Origin: Imperialibacter roseus
GTDB lineage: Bacteria > Bacteroidota > Bacteroidia > Cytophagales > Cyclobacteriaceae
Direction: 5' to 3'
Length of the DNA: 64,000 bases
NCBI RefSeq assembly: GCF_032999765.1
Contig: NZ_CP136051.1
Coordinates: 682,001-746,000, forward strand
The first letter of the stretch is position 1, and every line of letters starts with the position of its first letter. The notes below the pieces were generated by a model that was not told the origin of the DNA, did no database searches, and saw only the letters and a list, made by a program, of their open reading frames with translations. Below, piece after piece: positions 45,179 through 53,422 of this stretch. A program made the position numbers and the translations under genes.

Positions 45179-45808
45179 ATGAGCAGAAAGCGTTTTGAGG
45201 AGTTTTTCTTTACACGGCTTCAGTATGAATCAGGTGACTGGGATGTAGATCAGCGAATGCCGTCCAATTTGCTCAATTCTCTGGTGGAGTATACCACATT
45301 GCCGGTGAATACCAGAGAGAACATTGTTTCGCTGAGCTCTGACGAGATTTTCAACAGTCCTTTTTGTTACCTGAGCGGCCACAAGCTGGTTGAGTTTACC
45401 GCTACCGAACGGGAGAACTTCAAAAAGTATGTTGAGAATGGAGGTTTTGTCTTTGTGGACGACTGCAACCATGATATCGACGGTCTGTTTGCCAAATCAT
45501 TTGAAACGCAAATGGAGAAGCTATTTGGGCCAGGTCAGCTGAAGAAAATTCCTAATAACCACCCTATCTATTCTTCCTTTTTCGAATTCGATGGTCCACC
45601 CACCACCTCGCAGGAGCTCAATGGCTGGGGCGACGATATTGTACATGATTATTTGAAAGCCATAGAAGTGGATGGAAGGATAGGTGTGCTCTACAGCAAC
45701 AAAGATTACGGATGTGAGTGGGACTATGACTTCCGCAACAAACGGTTCTATAAAATCGACAACACCAGGTTTAGTATTAATATAGTGATGTACGCCATGA
45801 TGGCCTGA
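45179..45808 (+). CDS. DUF4159 domain protein
   Basis: 209 residues covering a DUF4159 domain: FFFTRLQYESGDWDVD (about 7-22), RENFKKYVENGGFVFVDDCNH (76-100) and a C-terminal NKDYGCEWDYD segment. The ENGGFVFVDD part resembles the glutamine-amidotransferase-like fold of this family, but no catalytic Cys-His-Glu triad is evident. In Bacteroidota and Planctomycetes it is encoded beside MoxR, DUF58 and BatA genes, as here. Confidence 0.9.
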   Translation: MSRKRFEEFFFTRLQYESGDWDVDQRMPSNLLNSLVEYTTLPVNTRENIVSLSSDEIFNSPFCYLSGHKLVEFTATERENFKKYVENGGFVFVDDCNHDIDGLFAKSFETQMEKLFGPGQLKKIPNNHPIYSSFFEFDGPPTTSQELNGWGDDIVHDYLKAIEVDGRIGVLYSNKDYGCEWDYDFRNKRFYKIDNTRFSINIVMYAMMA

Positions 45809-45842
45809 CCTTTTAGCTGGTTGGGTTCGAGACAATGATAGC

Positions 45843-46850
45843 ATGAATGCAGAATTAAAAGAGATAGAAAAAACGGCTGAAAAGCTGGTAGCCAGCCTGG
45901 GTGACCTGAAGAAGGAGATTGGGAAGGTGATAGTGGGGCAGGGAGAAACAATCGACCAGCTGCTGATCACATTTCTGGCAGGAGGCCATGGCCTGCTCGA
46001 AGGCGTGCCGGGCTTGGCAAAGACGTTGATGATCAGAACGCTGTCAGAAGCAATCGACCTTAAGTTCAGGCGGATTCAGTTCACTCCCGATTTGATGCCG
46101 ACCGATATCATTGGCACAGAAATACTGGAGGAAGACCATACCACAGGCAAAAGGATATTCAAGTTCAATAAAGGGCCCATTTTCGCCAATATCATTCTGG
46201 CAGATGAAATCAACCGAACGTCGCCTAAAACGCAGTCGGCATTGCTTGAAGCCATGCAGGAGTTTGAGGTGACCTATGCCGGAACAACCTATCCGCTGGA
46301 GAGGCCCTTCTTTATTTTGGCTACGCAAAACCCGATTGAACAGGCAGGTACATTTCCACTGCCGGAAGCCCAGCTTGACCGCTTTCTTTTGTACATCCGT
46401 ATAGGCTATCCCACAGCGGAGGAAGAGCGCAATATTTTGGAAAGCACCACTGGCAAGAAGAAAGAAGCGGTGAAAAGTGTCATCAAAGGCGAGGAAATTC
46501 TGGAGGCTCAGAAGCTCGTCAGAGAAGTGCATATAAGCAAAGACCTTATTGGCTTTGTGAGCAGGGTGGTGCGAGCTACCAGGGCTGGCGAAAGTGAGGT
46601 GAGCTTTGTGAACGAATGGGTGCGCTGGGGCGCCGGGCCAAGAGCGGGACAGGCAATGATCTTAACGGCGAAGGCAAGGGCTTTGCTCAAAGGCCGGTTT
46701 GCCGTGACCATGGAAGACATCAAAAGCGTAGCGTTTCCTGTTCTTCGCCATCGAATCCTTATGAACTTCAAGGCAGAAGCCGACGGCGTTACTTCTGACC
46801 GAGTAACAGCCGAGCTTTTAGACAAAATCAAACTTCCAGCTGGAGTTTAG
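45843..46850 (+). CDS. MoxR-family AAA ATPase
   Basis: 335 residues. Walker A is GVPGLAKT (about 59-66), Walker B is ILADEINRTSPKTQ (about 117-130), and sensor segment ATQNPIEQ and C-terminal lid are present. MoxR ATPases assemble or activate partners, normally with von Willebrand factor A proteins and DUF58 proteins encoded beside them. Here DUF58 and BatA-like genes follow. No signal peptide: cytoplasmic. Confidence 0.95.
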   Translation: MNAELKEIEKTAEKLVASLGDLKKEIGKVIVGQGETIDQLLITFLAGGHGLLEGVPGLAKTLMIRTLSEAIDLKFRRIQFTPDLMPTDIIGTEILEEDHTTGKRIFKFNKGPIFANIILADEINRTSPKTQSALLEAMQEFEVTYAGTTYPLERPFFILATQNPIEQAGTFPLPEAQLDRFLLYIRIGYPTAEEERNILESTTGKKKEAVKSVIKGEEILEAQKLVREVHISKDLIGFVSRVVRATRAGESEVSFVNEWVRWGAGPRAGQAMILTAKARALLKGRFAVTMEDIKSVAFPVLRHRILMNFKAEADGVTSDRVTAELLDKIKLPAGV

Positions 46851-46904
46851 GCAACTACCAGGGCATTATCTGTCCTTCAAAGGCAAACTAAAAAGGCTTC
46901 TATT

Positions 46905-47801
46905 GTGAACCCACAGATTCGCCAGTTACTCACACCAGAGATCCTCTCCACCGTTAACGGGTTGGAGCTGGTAGCCCGTGTGATTGTGGAAGGCTACATG
47001 AGTGGAGGCAACCCGAGTCAGTCTGTAGGGGCCGGGCAAGAGTTTAGCCAGTACAGAAGCTATGAACCCGGCGACGACCTTCGTCAGCTCGACTGGAAGA
47101 TGTTTGCCCGGTCAGAGCGCTACTACATCAAGCAGTCAGAGGTCGAAACCAATATCACCGTCAAGTTTATGCTGGACGCCAGCCGGTCGATGGAGCATGC
47201 CGAGGGTGGCGTCAGTAAAATACAAATGGCCAAAGTGCTGATTGCGGCGCTGGCTTTTCTGGCGAGAAAGCAGAGCGATACCTTCGGCCTGTTTTCTGTG
47301 AACGACCTGCATATAACCGCAGTGCAACCACGGTTTGACCAACAACAATACATTCGCTTTTTGAATGAGTTAATCAAAATAAAAGCTGAAAGCACCTGGA
47401 AGAAGGGTAACGGGCTCGAGCATATTTACAGTCATCAAGGCAAAGAGATGATCCTGTTTTTCACCGATATGTATGACAGCGAAGGGGATCTGCACGATTT
47501 TATTCGAAAGCTCAAAACACCCCGCAATGAAGTTATTGTCTTTCATTTGATGGGAAGGGAAGAATTGGAATTGAACTACAGTACCCAGCTTACCTTCGAA
47601 GACCTGGAAACAGGCGAACGGCTAAAAGTAGACTCGCCTGCTCAGCAAAGCGTTTATCGCAAGAAGATGGGTGAGTGGATAGATGCCACGAGGGACTGGA
47701 TGTTGCAAAAGCAGGTGATCTACCAACCGACCTACCTTGATGACCCGGCACCTGAGGTGCTTCGGACTTTTCTGAAGGCTCGTAAATCGATGATAAGATG
47801 A
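46905..47801 (+). CDS. DUF58 domain protein
   Basis: 298 residues from a GTG. The core motif YEPGDDLRQLDWKMFARSE (about 52-70) defines DUF58; the following MLDASRSM is the start of a von Willebrand factor A-like fold with a metal-site DxSxS variant. It is the usual partner of MoxR, thought to link the ATPase to membrane substrates. It overlaps the next gene by four bases. Confidence 0.93.
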   Translation: MNPQIRQLLTPEILSTVNGLELVARVIVEGYMSGGNPSQSVGAGQEFSQYRSYEPGDDLRQLDWKMFARSERYYIKQSEVETNITVKFMLDASRSMEHAEGGVSKIQMAKVLIAALAFLARKQSDTFGLFSVNDLHITAVQPRFDQQQYIRFLNELIKIKAESTWKKGNGLEHIYSHQGKEMILFFTDMYDSEGDLHDFIRKLKTPRNEVIVFHLMGREELELNYSTQLTFEDLETGERLKVDSPAQQSVYRKKMGEWIDATRDWMLQKQVIYQPTYLDDPAPEVLRTFLKARKSMIR

Positions 47802-49009
47802 TGCAGCTGGCGAATCCGATGTGGCTTTGGGGATTGCTTGGGCTTGCCGTGCCACTCGCTATTCATTTGCTGAGCAGGAAAGAAGGCAAGGTGATAAAAG
47901 TGGGTAGCCTACGACACCTGGCTGATTCCACCACCAGACAATTCCAAAGCGTCAAGCTCAATGAGCTTTTGCTGCTGGCATTGAGAAGTGTGCTTCTACT
48001 CACAGTAGTGGCGTTGCTTGCTGGATTGCTTTTGCGGTCTTCGGCAAGCCTTCCAAAATGGGTGGTGGTGGATAGAGGAGTAGAGCAACACAATGAGATC
48101 GGCCGGATAATAGACAGCTTGACGAACAATGACTATGAACTGAGGTATCTGGAACAAGGGTTCCCTCTGCCAAAAGACACGATGTCAGAAGAGCAAACGC
48201 CGAACCATTGGTTTTTGGCCGAGCAGCTTGGGAAAGCAAAGATTAGCGAAGCTGTTGTTTTCATAAGGGCTTACATGTATGGCTTTAAAGGTAAAAGGCC
48301 TCCAAAACCCGATCATATCATGTGGTTTGATGTGCCATTCAAGCCTGTAAGCCTACCTGTAGTTTCTGTTGTTGAAGGCGATAGTATTTGGGAAGTTTCG
48401 GAGCAACCTGATGAAGAGTTCACGGAATTTACCACGAGGAGCGCAGACGCAAAGGGTTCAATTACCGTAGAGATGCCGATAAAAAAGGTAGTTATCGTAT
48501 CAGACGAAGAACACAGTTATGACTCAAAAGTACTCGAAACGGCGCTGCTGGTTTTGAATGATTTGCCTGGTTTCAGGATGGATATTCAATCGGAAAGTGC
48601 TACGTTTTTTAGTGCCAACGAAGAAGCCGTAGTTTTTTGGCTGGCGTCAGCAGCTGCGCCTGCCCTGGAAAACGATTTTGTTTTCATGGAGGAAGCTACT
48701 TCCGACGATCTTTTGGTACAGCTATCGCCAAAGCAATGGCAACTCACCAAACGGCTCAATAAAAGGGTGGTGTTAGAAGATCGGTTGATAGTTGAATTGT
48801 CTAAGTTTTTCGACACTGAACTGCCTTTAATGGCTGAGAGCGACCGTCGGACGATGCCGGAAGCCTGGCGTTGGAGCAAGGTAGTGCCTGCGGAAGTTGA
48901 CGTTGATAACAAAACTACAAACTACGCTGACATTAATCAGTGGCTGGTGGTACTGCTGGTTTTGACGCTTGTAATTGAACGCCTTGTGGCATGGAGGAGA
49001 GGCCAATGA
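47798..49009 (+). CDS. BatA-like membrane protein
   Basis: 403 residues. The N-terminus NPMWLWGLLGLAVPLAIHLL is the BatA (aerotolerance) domain signature, followed by RLxHL-like VGSLRHLADSTTRQ and a second membrane helix at about 62-85. A large soluble middle and a C-terminal helix (LVVLLVLTLVIERLVA) complete it. Unlike true BatA it has no VWA domain. Starts at 47798 overlapping DUF58 by four bases. Confidence 0.85.
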   Translation: MMQLANPMWLWGLLGLAVPLAIHLLSRKEGKVIKVGSLRHLADSTTRQFQSVKLNELLLLALRSVLLLTVVALLAGLLLRSSASLPKWVVVDRGVEQHNEIGRIIDSLTNNDYELRYLEQGFPLPKDTMSEEQTPNHWFLAEQLGKAKISEAVVFIRAYMYGFKGKRPPKPDHIMWFDVPFKPVSLPVVSVVEGDSIWEVSEQPDEEFTEFTTRSADAKGSITVEMPIKKVVIVSDEEHSYDSKVLETALLVLNDLPGFRMDIQSESATFFSANEEAVVFWLASAAAPALENDFVFMEEATSDDLLVQLSPKQWQLTKRLNKRVVLEDRLIVELSKFFDTELPLMAESDRRTMPEAWRWSKVVPAEVDVDNKTTNYADINQWLVVLLVLTLVIERLVAWRRGQ

Positions 49010-51237
49010 AGCAGATAAAAAACCATCAACTCATAGCGTTACAGCAGAGATACTTAATGCTCCGGCTGATTGAAGTACTGTGTCTTTCTGCTGGCGTTGG
49101 ACTGATTTTGATGGTGGTGGGTAAAGTGGCCGGGCTCAACCCAATTGATGCGCTGGTACTTGCCGGAACCGTTGGCTTACTTGTGCTCCTCCAGCGAATC
49201 TACGGGCTTGGCTTGCACCAGCTAAACCCTGCACGACTGGCGTCTTTTATTAATCGGCAATATCCAGATCTGGACTGGAGTGCTGACCTTTTGGCGACTG
49301 ATCAGCCTTTGTCGGGTCTACAGCAGCTACAACGAGAGAGGGCTTTGGTGAAGGTTATGGAGTTGAGCAATCTGCGCTTTCCTCACCAGTTATGGGTGGC
49401 GAGCGTGGTTTTATTAGCAGGAATTTTACTTATCATTTTCTTCCCGGGAATTCCGGTCGGTGTTGGTTCTGATCAAACTGCTGCGGAAAATTCCGCTACT
49501 ACAGCCTCTGCTGAAAGTGCTTTTCAGCCGGTTGTGCTGGAAAGTATTGAAGGCACGATTAACGCCCCAGCTTATACAGGTCTGAGAACCGTTTCATTTA
49601 CTGATCCCAACATTAAAGCTGTCGAAGGCAGTGTTGTCAGTTGGGAATTGAACTTTTCGTTAGCGCCACAGCAAGCACTGATCATCTTCTCGGGCTCCGA
49701 TACTTTGGCTTTAAAAAAAAGGCAGTCGATGCTCAGTGGTTCGGCCAAAGTCTTTAACACAGGATTTTATCAGGTTGCCTGGCAGCAAGATGGTGAATGG
49801 AAGGCCTCTGACTTTTATAAACTTGAAGTGGTGGCGGATTTGCCTCCCCAACTGGCGATTATGGATTTGCCCCAGTTTCAGCAATTTGAGTGGAGTGATG
49901 TTCAGAAAATAAATGTCAGGACAGATTTATCAGATGATTATGGATTGAAGGACGCCTACCTGATAGCTACAGTGGCCAAGGGAAGCGGGGAGTCGGTGAA
50001 GTTTAGGGAAGAGAAGTTGCTTTTTGAAAAGCCACAGACCATCTCAGGCAGAAAGGTGTTGGCAGAACGAGTCATCGACTTGAAGAAAATGGGCCTGGAA
50101 CCTGGCGATGAGCTCTATTTCTATGTGGAGGCCTGGGACAACAAGGCACCCAAACAGCAAACCGAAAGAACAGAGACCTACTTTCTGCAGCTAAAGGACA
50201 CGGCCTCCTACATCGTCTCCAACGACGGCGGCCTGGGGGTCGACCTGATGCCCGAGTACTTCCGCAGCCAGCGCCAAATTATCATCGATTCCGAAAAGCT
50301 TGTAGCGGAAAGGAACAAGATAAACAAAGAAGTCTTCGATAACACCAGCAACGGTTTGGGGCATGATCAAAAGGTGCTTAGACTCAGGTACGGACAATTC
50401 CTTGGAGAAGAGTTTGAGTCGGGCATCACCGAAACTGAGGCGCATGAACCGGAAGAAGCGGCCGCTCCTACCAACACGGACGAAGCGATGAAGCAGTTCG
50501 GGCATGCCCATGACACCGAAAATGAGCATAATCTAGTGCCGCAAACGGCTCATGAACATGCAGGGGGAGAAGAAGAGGAAAACCCTTTGGAGGCATTTGC
50601 TCATATGCACGACAGCGAGGAGGAAGCTACCTTCTATATCCAGTCGGTTAAAACGAAGCTGAGAGCAGCTTTGTCGATGATGTGGGACGCTGAGCTGCAC
50701 CTTCGGATTAACAATCCGGAGCAATCTCTTCCTTATCAGTACAAGATTCTAAAGCTGTTGAAAGAAATTAGCAACGACTCCCGCATTTACGTACACCGCA
50801 CGGGGTTCGATCCACCTCCAATCAAAGAAGAAAAGCGGCTGACAGGTGATTTGGCAGAAATCAATCCTGCCAGGAGAAGATATGTGTTGGAGCCCAACAG
50901 GTCGTTTCCTAATGCCAGAAAGGCATTGGTTCTGTTGGAAAAGTACATGCTACAGCCTGCCCTTGGTTTAACTGCTGAAGAAAAAGAAGTTCTACAGTTG
51001 GCTGGCAATGAAATGGCGCAGCAGGCGATTGAGTTTCCCGGGAGATACCTTGAAAGCATGAGTTTGCTAAAGGCTTTGATAGATGATGATTTTGTGCAAA
51101 ATAAAATTGCGCTGTTGAAGATTAGGAAGGCGTTGTGGGAAATAGTACCTGAACAACCTGCCACACCGGCTTTGCATCCAACTGCTGCCAGTGCCATCGA
51201 TCAGCAGTTCTTAAAAAGAATGGAGGCCAATGAGTAG
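49006..51237 (+). CDS. DUF4175-like membrane protein with His/acid-rich segment
   Basis: 743 residues from the ATG at 49006 (ATGA overlap with the previous stop; an upstream in-frame ATG at 48991 would add five residues). Two membrane helices (about 25-70) and a third near 128-150 are followed by a Pro/Ala-rich link, an Ig-like periplasmic part and helices. Residues about 472-541 form a low-complexity stretch with eight histidines and many Glu, containing a repeated FxHxHDxE motif. The segment could bind metal. Function is unknown; it is the usual neighbour of MoxR/DUF58 in this phylum. Confidence 0.85.
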   Translation: MKQIKNHQLIALQQRYLMLRLIEVLCLSAGVGLILMVVGKVAGLNPIDALVLAGTVGLLVLLQRIYGLGLHQLNPARLASFINRQYPDLDWSADLLATDQPLSGLQQLQRERALVKVMELSNLRFPHQLWVASVVLLAGILLIIFFPGIPVGVGSDQTAAENSATTASAESAFQPVVLESIEGTINAPAYTGLRTVSFTDPNIKAVEGSVVSWELNFSLAPQQALIIFSGSDTLALKKRQSMLSGSAKVFNTGFYQVAWQQDGEWKASDFYKLEVVADLPPQLAIMDLPQFQQFEWSDVQKINVRTDLSDDYGLKDAYLIATVAKGSGESVKFREEKLLFEKPQTISGRKVLAERVIDLKKMGLEPGDELYFYVEAWDNKAPKQQTERTETYFLQLKDTASYIVSNDGGLGVDLMPEYFRSQRQIIIDSEKLVAERNKINKEVFDNTSNGLGHDQKVLRLRYGQFLGEEFESGITETEAHEPEEAAAPTNTDEAMKQFGHAHDTENEHNLVPQTAHEHAGGEEEENPLEAFAHMHDSEEEATFYIQSVKTKLRAALSMMWDAELHLRINNPEQSLPYQYKILKLLKEISNDSRIYVHRTGFDPPPIKEEKRLTGDLAEINPARRRYVLEPNRSFPNARKALVLLEKYMLQPALGLTAEEKEVLQLAGNEMAQQAIEFPGRYLESMSLLKALIDDDFVQNKIALLKIRKALWEIVPEQPATPALHPTAASAIDQQFLKRMEANE

Positions 51238-53014
51238 CTGGATCCTGTCATTTGAGCCTTTGCTGAATATCCATTTGACCTTATGGGGCCTTATTTTGCT
51301 CTTTGCCATTATCGCTGTGGTAGAGTGGCGGAGGAGAATGGGCCGGAAGCTACTCCGGCTCTTAGCACTGCTGCTGGCCTTTATTGGCTTGGCTGGAATA
51401 CTGCTAAGACCTCATTATCAAACCGAGAGTGTTCTGTCGGACATCATGCTGCTTACCCAGGGATACAATGTGGAAGAGGTGGATAGCCTCCTTCAATCGA
51501 ACCCGGGGTTGAGCATTTATAAGGCGCCGGGCGCAGCTGACTTTAAAGCAGCTGCTGAGCTTAAGTCATTTAATGAGCTGGCAGGAATCAAAGAAAGAAT
51601 TCGCTATGTGGTGGGGAACGGACTCCCGGACTACGTCTTTGACGATGCGGCTCCCTTTCGATTTGTCTATTTTCCGTCATCGTCTCCCGAGGGTATTCAG
51701 GCAATCAATGTGCCCGAGAAGGTGAGTACGAACAGGAGAAGTGCTGTCAGCGGAATTGCGAGCCAGGTAGCGCCAGGCAGCATGATCAGGTGGAGCGGCC
51801 CTGAGGGGAAGATCGACTCGCTACGCCTTTCTTCAAGCACGAAGGAATTTTCCTTTGGCTTCATACCTAAACTAGCTGGTAAGTTTGTCTACGAACTGGA
51901 GTTGCTGGACAGTGCAGGCTCCTCAATCGCCACTTACAAAGTTCCGGTGCAGGTAGCCGAAGAAAGAAAGTTGAAAATGGTTTTTGTTAGCCAATTCCCA
52001 ACTTTTGAATCGAGGTATTTGAAAAACCTGATGGCAGAGCAAGGACATTCCCTGGCGTTGAGGTATCAGCTGTCGAAGGACAAATTTCGCTACGAGTTTG
52101 CCAATCAAGCTGAAGTGCCGTTCAGGAGATTAACAACGACTCTTTTAGACGATGCTGATCTGCTATGGATAGACGAAGCGTCGTTGGATGCTTTGAGCAG
52201 GGAGGAGACAAATGTCCTGAACGCTGCCGTAGATCAGGGGTTGGGTGTCTTTATCACGGTCAACGAAGTGTCTGCCAGCCGGAAGCCCAGTCGTTGGATG
52301 CCTCTTCAGTTCACTCGGTATGATGCGGATACTTTGTCGGTTGCTGCTGACTTGGGCAGGAAAGTTAGCTTGAGTGGGGTAGCGCTTGCGATTGACAAGT
52401 CGCCGGAAGTGATCCCGGTTTGGCAGGATGGAAGTGGTAGGTTGCTCGCCGCTTATGCTTATCAGGGTTTGGGGAAAATTGGGACCGCTCTGTGGCAAGA
52501 CACTTACAGGCTGGTTTTGAAAGGGCAAGAGCTCACTTATGCGGCTCTGTGGATGGAAGTGATTGAGTCGCTGGCCAGGAAGGCATCTGTGTGCTGCCAC
52601 ATTCAGGTGGAGACCAAAGAACCATATTTTATAGATGAACCCGTTCGATTTAGCGTTATAAGTTCCCTTGAAGAGCCGCCGCTGGTGAGGTACAAAGGTG
52701 AAACAGTTCCATTGATAGAGAGCTGGCAGCTGCACAATGTTTGGAGCGGCACCATTTGGCCGGACGCAGCTGGGTGGGATTCACTTTTTATGGAAGCTAC
52801 CGGGCAATCAAAGCATTTTTTCGTGCATGAACAGTCAGACTGGCAATCTGTAGCTGTTACTCAGCAAATAGCCAATACTGCGTTGCATGGCGGTACGGAG
52901 CCCGGAATCTCCAGGGAATATATTCAGGCCATCAAAAAGCCGATCTCTGCAGTTATTTTCTATCTGCTACTGCTGATTGGGTTTGGGGGATTGTGGTTGG
53001 CTCCGAAGGTTTGA
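51230..53014 (+). CDS. Unrecognised membrane protein, last gene of the MoxR block
   Basis: 594 residues. Two N-terminal membrane helices (about 14-32 and 40-62), a long periplasmic region with a DUF-like alpha/beta core (residues about 230-420; LWIDEASLDALSREETN resembles a glutamine-amidotransferase-like strand-turn), and a C-terminal helix (AVIFYLLLLIGFGGLWLA). It overlaps the previous gene by eight bases, so it is translated with it. I cannot name the family; related BatA-type C-terminal proteins sit in the same place in other genomes. Confidence 0.75.
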   Translation: MSSWILSFEPLLNIHLTLWGLILLFAIIAVVEWRRRMGRKLLRLLALLLAFIGLAGILLRPHYQTESVLSDIMLLTQGYNVEEVDSLLQSNPGLSIYKAPGAADFKAAAELKSFNELAGIKERIRYVVGNGLPDYVFDDAAPFRFVYFPSSSPEGIQAINVPEKVSTNRRSAVSGIASQVAPGSMIRWSGPEGKIDSLRLSSSTKEFSFGFIPKLAGKFVYELELLDSAGSSIATYKVPVQVAEERKLKMVFVSQFPTFESRYLKNLMAEQGHSLALRYQLSKDKFRYEFANQAEVPFRRLTTTLLDDADLLWIDEASLDALSREETNVLNAAVDQGLGVFITVNEVSASRKPSRWMPLQFTRYDADTLSVAADLGRKVSLSGVALAIDKSPEVIPVWQDGSGRLLAAYAYQGLGKIGTALWQDTYRLVLKGQELTYAALWMEVIESLARKASVCCHIQVETKEPYFIDEPVRFSVISSLEEPPLVRYKGETVPLIESWQLHNVWSGTIWPDAAGWDSLFMEATGQSKHFFVHEQSDWQSVAVTQQIANTALHGGTEPGISREYIQAIKKPISAVIFYLLLLIGFGGLWLAPKV

Positions 53015-53030
53015 TTTCGTGGGGACGTAC

Positions 53031-53417
53031 TCACACCACCACCCTCGGAATATCCTTGTCCAACCTCGTCAGTAGCTCGTAGTTTAGTTGGTCACTCAAA
53101 TTACCAAAATGTGATACCGAGATAGACAGATCTCCATCGTTGCCTATCAGGGTCACCGTGTCGCCGATTTTTACTTCAGCATGGGTGATCTCCACCAAAA
53201 ACATATTCATATTGACTACGCCCACCACACTCACGCGGTGGCCATTGATCAGCACACGGCCCTGGTTGCTGAGACCACGACTAAAACCATAGCTGTAGCC
53301 AACGGGTATGCTTGCTACTCTCATGTCGTATTCCGCAAGAAAGGAAGTGCCATAGCCAATGAACTCGCCCATTTTCACATTTTTTATATCCATTACATGG
53401 CTTTTCCAGGAGATCAC
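53031..53417 (-). pseudogene. alr: Alanine racemase, C-terminal fragment (gene split by IS)
   Basis: Reads from a GTG at 53415-53417 to the stop at 53031, 128 residues, of which the first 26 come from the duplicated 83-bp target. It holds the C-terminal barrel end: VGYSYGFSRG with the general-base tyrosine (Y304 of the restored protein) and GVVNMNMFLVEIT, matching the VGxVxMDM motif. Without the N-terminal PLP lysine it cannot be active. Rejoined with the fragment at 55028-55945 after removal of the IS and one target copy it restores an unbroken frame of 391 residues. Confidence 0.92.
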
Positions 53418-53422
53418 CCGCT
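53340..53422. repeat. Target-site duplication, left copy (83 bp)
   Basis: Identical over all 83 bases to 55079-55161 at the other end of the IS. Both lie inside the alr gene. The base before (53339) also equals the IS end, so a length of 84 cannot be excluded. Confidence 0.95.

Noticed and set aside
53031-53417. Independent short gene of 128 residues
   Set aside because: Its first 26 residues come from the duplicated target and the rest is the alanine racemase C-terminus, so it is a gene fragment.
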